DNA of 64,000 bases. Source: Trichostrongylus colubriformis. Lineage: Eukaryota > Nematoda > Chromadorea > Rhabditida > Trichostrongylidae. The stretch's first letter is position 1. Each line of letters starts with the position of its first letter. Below the pieces are notes generated by a model, which was not told the DNA's origin, made no database searches, and saw only the letters and a program-made list of their open reading frames with translations. The stretch is taken from assembly GCA_963978905.1 (NCBI GenBank), contig OZ022256.1:35055426-35119425 (forward strand). Direction: 5' to 3'. The translations under genes were made by a program, and so were the position numbers. Shown here piece by piece: positions 14,001 through 25,300 of the stretch.

Positions 14001-16264
14001 ACGGAGTCGTAGGCTTTCTTCAAATCGATGAATGTTAGACTTCAATGAGCCTAGTGACCGTGGATGTGATCGATTGTACTGAAACCTTTCCGAAACCGTG
14101 CTTACTCGTATAGCTGTCCTTCATCTGACGTTCTACCAATCCTACTCAAGCTGACACGAGTGAGTAGCTTGAAGACTACAGACAGTAGGCAGATTGGACA
14201 ATAATTGCCAATGTCGTGTGGATCCTCCTCCTTATACAGCAACACTGTCCTGCGGGTTTTCCACGAGGTGGGTACCTTGCATTACGACAGGCAGCGTGTG
14301 AAGATTCGGGCCAGTTTTTGACGATAACCGGCGGGAGATTCTCCACATGTTCAGGTCCAACCCTGTCGGGGCAGGTCTTGTATCATTCTTCACCGACGAA
14401 ACGGCGTGCCGGACTTTACAAAGGAGAACTGATGGTGGAACGACATATCCATCCTGCTTCGGATTGCTTCTAGGCAGTTGGACGTGGCTATCGAAGGGAT
14501 CCGAGCGGGAGTCGTAGATATCCTTCTCCATTGCCCTTTGAGAGAGAGACAGTTACTGTACCTCCAGAACGCCGGAGAACGGTCATTTTGGTCTTCTAAC
14601 TGGCGAAACTTTAGCGAGTATTGCCGGTGCGCCTCTCAGCCTCTCCTGCTTCAGCCAGCGCTGCTGCTCTTCTCTCCTTGAAATTTACTTTATCGCCTCT
14701 CTGCATTGCTTCGCAAGTTCGGACGTCAGTTGGCAATCGCCTACGGCTAGTGCGGCTCCACGTTGGTGTATCAGCTCGAGAGTTTCCGAAGGATATCGTG
14801 AAGATGCTCAACGAGCCGGCTGTACTCGTCGTCGATTTTTCCGATAAAGGAATCCTTCCATACATCTGCGAGGGAACGAAGTGTTCCCAGGTGATGACAG
14901 TCTTGGGTCTTCGCTCCTTAAATTTCGCGGCTCTCTCTGCACGTATTGAAAAGAGGAATATTGCGCGGATGGGTCGAAGGCCTGATCCGGTATAGAAGTT
15001 CGGGACAACGGCGATGTCGTCAGGTAGAGCCTTCGGTTGAAGATGACGTGATCGATTTCATCATGGGATTGTCCACAGGGTGCCTCCTAAGTATATCAGG
15101 GATGAGAGGGTTTCTGGAACAGTCAGATACCATGGATGGAATTGATCGACACAATAAACTCAGACAGCCTTCCACCCTGCTCATTCCATTTCTTTCCATG
15201 AGTTTCGATGTGAAGTTCATCCTCCGTTCTTCTACGGCCGATCTTAGCCTTGAAATCGCCGACGATGACTTTGCAGAAGGTATGGTCTATCATGTGGGAC
15301 TTCTCCAATTCGACATAAAATGCTTCGAGCTCGTCCTCATCGTAGCTTGATGTTGGTGCGTAGGCGAAGAAGATGGTCAAAGCTGGCATTGAAACACATA
15401 TTCTCAATTGCAAACGTCCGATCCGGTTGTTAGATTTTCGTACCCATCGCTGTTCATTGACAACTGCGTGTCTTTTCTAATAAGAAGCGTTTAAAGGCAC
15501 ATTCCAGGATTACTGGGATATCACATCTCCGGCCGTGGATGGATAGTTCGACCCAACCCACGTAGGCTGTACCTTTGCCGAGGCGTGGATGTCAGTTCCT
15601 GGAGCGTGCAGAGCCAAAGAATCTAGCGCAACACCTCGGTCCCGCCTACCCCAGCCGGGGGTGTGCTGCAAGTGTTCCGGTGCCTAGTGTGGGGTCAGGT
15701 CACTCAGTAGTGGGTTTACTTCACGAGACGATTGGTTTACTGCCAATTTCAACATCTTGGCTAGTAGCTGGTCTACCTATGTCAAAGATAAGAGTCGAAG
15801 AGTAAAGGCAGATTCCCGGCTGGGGTGGGCGGGGCCGAGCTGTTGCGATAGATTCTTTGGCTCTGCACGCTCCAGGAACTGACACCCACTTTTCGGTAAA
15901 GGTACAGCCTACGTGGCTTGGTCCAACCATCCATCCACGGCGAGAGATGTGATATCCTGATTATCCTGGAATGTGCCTTTGAAGATAAATACAACAAAAA
16001 TTCCTTATGATTAGTTTTGCTAGAAAATGATGAAAGCTGAGTAGCACCCACTTTTCTTAAGATTGAATAGAAAGAAAAACACATAATACTTTCTTGAGAT
16101 ACAGTGATAAGCGATTTGTAGCAGAGTTGGGTTTAATTTTTCGCGGTATCCCGTAGGTTTGGTGCTGGATCGTTTTAGCAGATTGTTGTCTGACATGCTG
16201 TTTATGCAACTCACAGCATGTTCCCTCACATCTATCCTACTATATATAATTCGCTTAGTATGTC

Positions 16265-16314
<50 letters not shown>

Positions 16315-19300
16315 TGTCCGTCTGTCACGAAATTCATATCTCACCTCGCAGTAAAGCTGGGACCATGAATTTTACAAGTGATGTGAGGGGTGGCAAGGGG
16401 ACACTAATGGTGGTGGACCGAAAGTGATTGCAACTGATAAGGGCTGATAAGGAGCCTCGAAAGACAAATGTAGCCAGATCCGTTTCGCCTTTCGCGTTGA
16501 TGCAAGAGCGCTGGCACTCATAAGTGTTTAGCAGGAGGGGCCCGGGACATTAATGGCGGGTGACCCGCATTGATAACGGTTGATAAGATTCGATATGGAG
16601 CGTAAAAAGGCCAGAGTCGTCGAATTCGTTTCGCTTTTCGCATTAGTCCCGGAGCGTTCATACTCACAAGTCTTTTGCGGGGTAAGACGGGGACATTAAT
16701 GGTGGCTGATCCAGGTTGATAACGGTTGATAAGATTTGATAGGGAGCATGAGAAGGCGAATGTCGTCGAAACCGTTTCGCTATTCGCATTGGTCCTGGAG
16801 CGTTCATACTCACAAGTATTTTGCGAGGTAAGACGGGGACATTAATGGTGGATGATCCAGCTTGATAACGGTTGATAAGATTTGATAAGGAGCATGAGAA
16901 GGCGAATGTCGTCGGAACCGTTTCGCTATTCGCATTGGTCCTGGAGCGTTCAACACACAGGTGTTTTGCGAGGTGCGACGGGAACATTAATGGTGGGTGA
17001 TCCAGCTTGATAACGGTTGATAAGATTCGATAAGGAGCGTAAAAAAGCTAGAGTCGCCAAATCCGTTTCGCTATTCGCATTGGTCCTGGAGCGTTCACAC
17101 CCATAGGTGTTTTGCGGGGTGCGACGGGAACATTAATTGTGGGTGACCCGAACTGATAATGGTTGATAAGATTCGATTTGGAGCGTGAGAAGGAACATGT
17201 CACCAAGGGCGGTACGCTTTCGCGGCTAACAGTGGAATGTTCACATTCGCAGGTGTTGTAGGGTACGGAGACCTCAATGGTATTGTTGGATACAGGGGGC
17301 TCAGTGAAACGGACTACGGCTTACAGAGTCTGATAAGAACCGTTAGGAATTGGGTGATGAAATCCTCCACATCGCTTGATACTACTATACGACCGCTTCA
17401 GCAAGAGCGTCTTATGCTCAGTGCCATTGGGTGAACATATTTTGATTATGTTCTGATATCAGTGGCCGATGTATCGACCGCTGAATTGCCTAGCGTTCCA
17501 AAAAATGGTGCATTTCTCTTGATACTGCGATCTACATTGATAACCATGATGCAACCTATATTTGTGATTGCAAAGCAAGCGATTCACTCGGAATCATTTT
17601 CTAAGGCCGTACTGGCCGCAACAGTGGGCATCAACCGCTAAACTGAGCAAAATTCCAAATAGTGAAGCATGTTTACGAAAACGATATACGTCGATAATCG
17701 GGACTTGGATCTACTATCAATGTGTACAAAACCATCGATGTCTAAACTATTGAGACTCCCAATGATGATCTAAACCAGCTGGCTCGCGCACACTACTGCG
17801 CGCGGTTCGTGTCGATGACGTGTAAAACGGGTTCGATAGCGACTGAAGTATGATTATACCGAAATACTTTTTTATCAAGCCATCTTCTCTTCTTTTATTT
17901 GAATAAATGACCCAGCTGAAAGGTGAGGAAAGGAAGTTTCCACTCAACTCCATACACAACTGTGGTCGTGCCGATCAAACCCATTTTGCACAGCATCGCC
18001 ATGAATCGCGCGCAGTGGTGTGCGCGAGCCAGCTGGTAAACAATATCGAGTTAACACTTATTATGTCGCAGTTTAATGAAAGATGGGCAAGAATACCATC
18101 TAATGAAAACAAGGGAATGCGAGGGAAAAGCGTTTTCCCTCGCATTCCTTTGTTTTCATTAGACGGTATTCAACTGCGTGTTGACGAGAACGCCCACACC
18201 GCCAACGCCTCTCCTGTCGCATGTTCCAAGGAACAGTTCTTCACCACTCTCGTACACGGCGTGTAGCGTGCGATGCCACATCGTCTCGGTCAGTCCGATG
18301 ACGTCGTACTTGATCTTTCTGGCTTGCATCATCAGATCTTCGATACTCGTTTCCGATGCAAGGGTTCGTGCGTTGTAGGTACAGATCGCTATCTTGATCC
18401 TTCCCGATTTGGGCAGCTATTGTAGCCCTGAGATTTTAGCAGCCTCTCCCGAGCGGTCCTACCCAATGCTGCCGTATTTGGGGCTCCGTCAGGCTCAGGG
18501 GAAATGAGACCCATTCTTATTGCTGTTTTCGGCAAGATGGACACCCGCGAGTAGCTTGCCAGGCTCTGTCGTGGGGCTGAGTATGCTCCGGGTAGTTAAC
18601 CATGCCATCCCGAAGTGGACTTGGGGTTTATTTGTTGGAGGCGACCCTGCAGCGCCTCCCATTCTGCCTCTCACTTTGGAATGCAAGCTTTTGGCTAGAC
18701 CGAATGCAGGATACCAACTGCATCATATGCAGAACGCCACCACACGTATGCAAGAAACTTTTGCATGAATACGGTATGTGTGAATCAGCCCAGCACAGCA
18801 GAAACAGGGAGTCCATCCCCTGAATCCACCTGCTTCTCAGGGCAGGCACATGGTGGTTTTGGTCCACGATTACCCTCTATCCGCTACCTGGGGTCGCGCA
18901 ACGTAGCTTGCCACCTAAAGGCTCGACATCTTGCCGCGAGAGAAACCCCTCGGTGAAGGAGGTCCGTGGCTGGTATCTCTCTACACGATCAATTCCTACT
19001 ATCCAGGTGCTTTACAACACCCCTTCCTAGGCTGATTGCCATATTTCGTGCCAAATTTGACGCTTTCATTGGAGTCGAGGACTTTTTATTGAAAAAAGAG
19101 CAACTATTCTGTACAAAACACTATCTGAATCATCCAAGAAATCAGAGGAGACACTACCGCAAAAACACTAGAGAATACTCAATGTGCAAAACGTCGAGAA
19201 CGTTTCGTCCAACCTTATACTTGCGCACACTGCGTCCCCTCCTGGTCCATCTGACGACAGTATGAGCTATGATGATCCTCACATTACAGATGTTTGACTG

Positions 19301-22300
19301 TATCGGTGAGTTATTTTACACATCGCGGTTACTTCCTAAGGCTGAGCTTACCGGGCGGACCGGACGGACCGGGCGGACCGGGCGGACATGGCGGACCGGG
19401 CGGACCTGCCAGTCTGGACGACCCGCACGGTCCACGCTATCGAATTATCGCAAGATTGCAGACCGCGACGCACGCTACAATTGCATTACCTAGCTCGGAT
19501 CTGTGTCATGGAACGAAAACACCATATGAAACACACCATTCTACTATATATAATTCGCTTAGTATGTCTGTGTGTGTGTGTTTGTCCGTCTGTCACGAAA
19601 TTCATATCTCGCGTCGCAGCAAAGCTGGGACGCTGAATATTACAAGTTATGCAGGGGGTGCCAAGGGAACCCCAGCGGTGGTGGACCGAAAGTGATAGCA
19701 ACTGATAAGGGCTGATAAGGAGCCTCGGAAAATAAATGTCACCAAATCAGTTTCGCTTTTCGCATTAGTCCCGGAGCGTTCATACTCACAAGTGTTTTGC
19801 GGGGTGGGACGGGGACATTAGTGGTGGGTGACTCGCACTGATAACGGTTGATAAGATTCGATAAGGAGGCTAGAGTCGTCGAATCCGTTCCGCTTTTCGC
19901 ATTGGCCGCGGAGCGTTCATACTCACAGGTGTTTTGCGTAGTGGGATGAGTACATTGATGGTGGGTGATTCAGCTTGATAACGATTGATAAGATTCGATA
20001 AGGAGCGTAAGAAGGCTAGAGTCGTCTAATCCATTTCACCTTTCCTGTTGATCCCAGAGCGCCGATATTCATAGTGTTTTGAGTGTTGGGACAGGGACAT
20101 CAATGATGGGTGGTCCAAATTGATAATAGTTGATAAGATTCGAGGCGAAGAGGCGTGAGAAGGGAAACCACCAAGGTCGGGTCGCTTTTGCGGCTAACGA
20201 TGGAGTGTTCATTCGCAGGTAATGTATTGTACGGGACCTCAATGGTATTGTTGGGTACAGGAGCTTCAGTGAAAGTGATAACGGCTTACAGTGACTGATA
20301 AGAACTGCTAGGAATTGGATGGGATGAAGTCCTTCACATCGCTTGCTACTACCATACGACCGCTTTGGCAAAAGCGTCTGATGCTCAGTGCCATTAGGTG
20401 AACATATTTTGTTCACGTTCTGATATCACTCTCTGATGTATCGACCGCTGAATTGCCTAGCGTTCCAAAAAATGATGCCTCTGTCGGTACTGCGATCTAC
20501 ATTGATAATCATGATACAACCTATGATGATAGCAAAGCAAGCAGTTTACTGGGAATCATTTTCGGATGCGGTACTGGCGCAACAATGGGTATCGACCGCT
20601 ACACTATGTAAAAATCCTAGTAGTGAAGCAAGTTTACAAAAACGATAAGCATCGATATGCGGGATATGGATCTACCAATGATGTGTAGGAGTTAGATGCT
20701 CAGCAAGTGAGCAATTTGTTACCATTCGATGCAATCGAATAAAAACTACCTATCTCTAAGCTTGCTAAACTCCCAATGATGACATAAACCACGCTGCTGG
20801 CGCACGCTTTGCGCTTTGCTGGCGCACGCTATTGCGCGCGATCCAGGTCGATGACGTGCAAAATAGGTTCAGTGCAAAGCGACCAAAGTGCATAAATACG
20901 AAAATGCTTTTCTATAACGCCATCATCTTTGTGTTTTACCAATGCAAAAACTCAACAGAAAGCAGAGGGAGGGAAATTTCCACTCAATTGAAAATACAAC
21001 TGTGATCGGGCCGATCTAACCCATTTTGCACAACATCGCCATGAATTGCGCGCAGTGGTGTGCGCCAGCAAACTGGTGTGAAATTACAAACTAATGCACA
21101 TGTCATACGAAGAGGCAATCCTACTCTATATATTTCGCTTAGTATGTCTGTCTGTGTGTGTGTCCGTCTGTTTGTCACGAAATTCATATCTCGCGTCGCA
21201 GCAAAGCTGAGACGCTGAATTTTACAAGTGATATAGGGGGTGCCGAGGGAACCCCAGAAGTGATTGACCGAAAGTGATAGCAGCTGATACGCGCTGATAA
21301 GGAGCCTCAAAAGCGAGTGTTACCAAAGTCGTTTCGCCTTTCGGGCTGATCCCAGAGCGCTGACACTCATAGATGTTTTGCGGGATTGGACGGGAACATT
21401 AATGGTGGACAACCCGCACTGATAACGATTGATAAGATTCGATAAGGAGCGGTAAAAGGCTAGAGTTGTCGAATCCGTTTCGCTTTAAGCATTGGTCCCG
21501 AAGCGTTCATACTCACAGGTGTTGTGCGGGGTAAGGCGGGACATTAATGGTGGGTGACCCAGCTTTATAACGGTTGATAAGATTCGATAAGGAGCGTAAA
21601 AAAACTAGAGTCGTCGAATCTGTTTCGCTTTTCGCACTGGTCCCAGAGCGTTCATACTCACAAATGTTTTGCGTGGTAAGACCGGGACAATAATTTATGA
21701 TTTACAGTTTTATGTTTATCATCTCTTGGGCATTGCTGTGGCCCCTCGCATGAGTTACCTCATGTAATAAATGAATGAATGAATAACGGTGGGTGATCCA
21801 GCTTGATAATGGTTGATAAGATTTAATAACGAGCGTAAAAAGGCTGGAGTCGTCGAATCCGTTTCGCTTTTCGCATTGGTCCCGGAGCGTTCATACTCAC
21901 AAATGTTTTGCGTGGTAAGACCTGGACAATAACGGTGGGTGATCCAGCCTGATAACGGTTGATAAGATTTGATAAGGAGCGTAAAAAGGCTGGAGTCGTC
22001 AAATCCGTTTCGCTTTTCGCATTGGTCCGGGAGCGTTCATACTCACTAGTGTTTTGCGGGGTAAGACCGGGACTATAACGGTGGGTGAATCAGATTGATA
22101 ACGGTTGATAAGATTTGATAAGGAGCGTAAAAAGGCTGGAGTCGTCGAATCCGTTTCGCTTTTCGCATTGGTCCAGGAGCATTCATACTCACTAGTGTTT
22201 TGCGGGGTAAGACCGGGACAATAACGGTGGGTGATCCAGATTGATAACGGTTGATAAGATTTGATAAGGAGCATGAGAAGGCGAATGTCGTCAAATTCGT

Positions 22301-25300
22301 TTCGCCTTTCGCGTTGATCCAAGAGCGCTGACACCCATGGGTGTTTAGCAGAGTGGGATGGGGACATTCGTAGGTGGGTGACCCAAACTGATAATGGTTT
22401 ATAAGCTTCGACTGGGAGCCGGAGGAGGAAAATGTCACCAAGGCCGGTACGCTTTAGCGGCTAGCAGTGGAATGTTCACATTCGCAGGTAGTAGGGTACG
22501 GGGACCTCAATGGTATTGTTGGGTACTTCAGGGACCTCAGTGGAACTGATAAGGGCTTACAGAGGCTGATAAGAACCGTTAGAAATTGGATGGGATGAAA
22601 TCCTTTTCATCGCTTGATACTACTATACGACCGCTTTAGCAAAAGCGTCTGATGCTCAGTACCATTTAATGAACATATTTTGTTTATTCTGATACCACTG
22701 GCCGATGTATCACCGCTGAATGCCTAGCGTTCCAGAAAATGGTGCATCTCTCTTGATACTGCGATCTACATTGATAACCATGATGCAACCTATATTTGTG
22801 ATAGCAGTGCAAGCAAATCACTCGGAATCATTTCCCAATGCTGTACTGGCAGACTGGGTATCGACCGCTAAACTATGCATAATTGCAAATAGTGAAGCAT
22901 GTTTACGGAAACGATATACGTCGATAATCGGCTTTTGGATCTACTATCAATGTGTAGGAATTAGATGCTCAGCAAATGAACAAAGTGTTATCAATCGATG
23001 CAATCGAATACAAAGCTATCGATGTCTAAACTATTCAAACTCCCAATGATGACCTAAACCAGCTGGCTCGCGCACACTTCTGTGCGCGATTCGTGTCGAT
23101 GAGGTGTAAAACGGGCTCGATGCAAAGCGACTGAAGTATGATAACACCGAAATGCTTCTTTTATCACGCCATCTCTGCTTTTATCCAGATTAATAACTCA
23201 GCTGAAAGCTGAGGAAAGGAAGTCAGCTCCATACACAACTGTGGCCGTGCCGATCAAGCCCCTTTTGCACAGCATCGCCATGAATCGCACGCAGTAGTGT
23301 GCGCCCGCCAGCTGGTAACAAAGGAATAGAAAAAATTGATGCACAATACACAGATGCACTGAGAAGCTTCCAAAAGTTGGGTAGTGCGCGCGCAATTTGC
23401 GCGCGTAATTACTGTAGCGTGCGTCGCGGTTAGCAATCTTGCGATAACTCGATGGCGTGGACCGTGCGGGTCGTCCGGACCGGCCGGTCAGCCCGGTCCG
23501 CCCGGTCTGGATGGTCCGCACGGTATAACCTCAGCCTAAGATAAAGAGGATCACAATCTGGCAAACCTCTCTCATGGCGTGCTCTTTGTTTTACGCAATG
23601 TCCCAACAAACTCGAGATAGTCTGGAGCATCCTTTGGCGAATTTCTGATGCAAGGGTGCGTTAACGTCGCTATATGATCAAAGAGAATACTGCTGCCATC
23701 GTCATCACTTCATCCTATCCGCGGATTCTTCATATCTACGGCTCTCACAAAACGTAAGAGGCTTTTCATTCTAGGTTGGTGACCGCACTAAGCAGCTGGC
23801 TTCAAAAGCCTTTCCGACTGCCTGGACATCATCAACTGCGAGAGACAAACATTCGCCCTATGCGATAACGTTTGCCTGCAGCTCACAAGCTACCTGTTAC
23901 TTGTCTTTAGTGACTATCAGGTGAGTGTCTCCCTTAAGAAATTTGGTGAATCTCGTGCTCGAAGTCTGCTGATGGTCTGTTCAATATACTCCCACTTGTC
24001 ACCCTGACTTCACTTTAGCATCAAAATGAACCACAAGGGGCATGGAGTTAGCTATCACAACTGTGGGCACACTGAAGAATACATACTACAATAGCATAAT
24101 ACATTATCACTAGCCGACATATGATTGCCTCACTTTTTTACGATGCCACATCCTGTCGTCCTGCAAGGGGAGCAGCAAGAACTTGATCGCTTTTCTCTAG
24201 CTTCGAGCCTATACAGTGTAGAAACTTAAAGACACATTGCGCGGTAAATTGTGAGTGCTATCGCGTCCACTACTAAAAGTAAGGCAACTCTTTACTAAGC
24301 CTTTTAAAATCACCAGACGAAAAAAAATGAAAGAAAACGCATGGCAACACCTAAAACTCCCTTGTCTACAGGCTTGTACGGGAACTGTAGGCTTGAGAGG
24401 AGCCTTTGCTTGATGGTATCACTCACAGTTCAACGACATCACTTGTATCGCCCTGCTGACAATGCCTCAACCATAAGGATCTCTGACTTACCTTATCTTA
24501 TCGCAACCGCTGCTGAGCCTGCTTTGTCACGCAACGCCACGTTAGAATGTGCTCCGTCTAGTGTAAGGCTGCGTTCATACCAAATTGAATGAGAGTTTTG
24601 GCGCATTCGCATCATGCATGAGATACGTATCGATCAGAAAATGAGAGTATTGGCGCATCGGCGCATTGGCGTATCGGCGCATTCGCGTCATGCATAAGAT
24701 ACTTATCGATCTAGAAAATGAGAGTATTGGCGCATCGGCGCATCGGCGCATTGGCGGATCGGTGCATCGGCGCATCCGCGATTTGAGAGAATTAGCGCAT
24801 TCGCGTGATTGATAACATACATATCGATCGAAAAAATGAGAGTATTGGCGCATCGGCGCATCCGCGCATCCGCGATTTGAGAGAATTGGCGCATTCGCGT
24901 GCTGGATAGGATACATATCGACTGAAAAATGAGAGTATTGGCGCATCCGCGATTTTGGATATTTGCCATAACAGAAAAAGATCAAGAAATGAAAAGAGAA
25001 GAAAAAGAAATCAACCGCACGTTGGCACGTGCCGCGTTCAAAAGGGTGACGTGGCACGCCAATTCTCTCAAATCGCGGATGCGCCGATGCGCCGATGCGC
25101 CAAAACTCTCATTCGATTTGGTATGAACGCAACCTAAGGTGTGGTCGGAGTGGATGAATGGGATCGCAGAGGATTCGAAAGGGCTTGACGACGTGACAAG
25201 GTACTGTGATGGCCCAAAAAGGGTGAGGCCAGGAAAGTTACCCGGTACTATCTGCCCCTCCTATGCGCCTAATCAGATTATCTCAAAATGTGCCAAAGTG

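Larger units (their letters stand above)
19340..23536. mobile_element. PIF/Harbinger-like MITE split by two Helitrons
   Basis: Ends GGCTGAGCTTACCGG (left) and CCGCACGGTATAACCTCAGCC (right, inverse match starting GGCTGAG) are each flanked by TAA, the 3-bp target duplication typical of PIF/Harbinger. Both ends carry a GGACCGGGCGG minisatellite and an inverted 'cgcacgctac' region. Removing Helitrons H3 and H4 leaves about 462 bp, a normal MITE size. Confidence 0.7.

Noticed and set aside
13162..14001. Long minus frame of 279 codons
   Set aside because: It lies partly out of frame with the RTE endonuclease and RT motifs seen at the same place; it is a shadow of two RTE remnants.
16020..16337. 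Frames with THTHTHTH or VCVCVCVC stretches (also at 9178, 9454, 19486, 20984)
   Set aside because: They are translations of the GT microsatellite at Helitron 5' ends.
19294..19695. Plus frame with [10 protein letters not shown] repeats resembling collagen
   Set aside because: It is the GGACCGGGCGG minisatellite in the end of a MITE, the repeat is inverted at 23455-23525, and the frame runs on into a Helitron.
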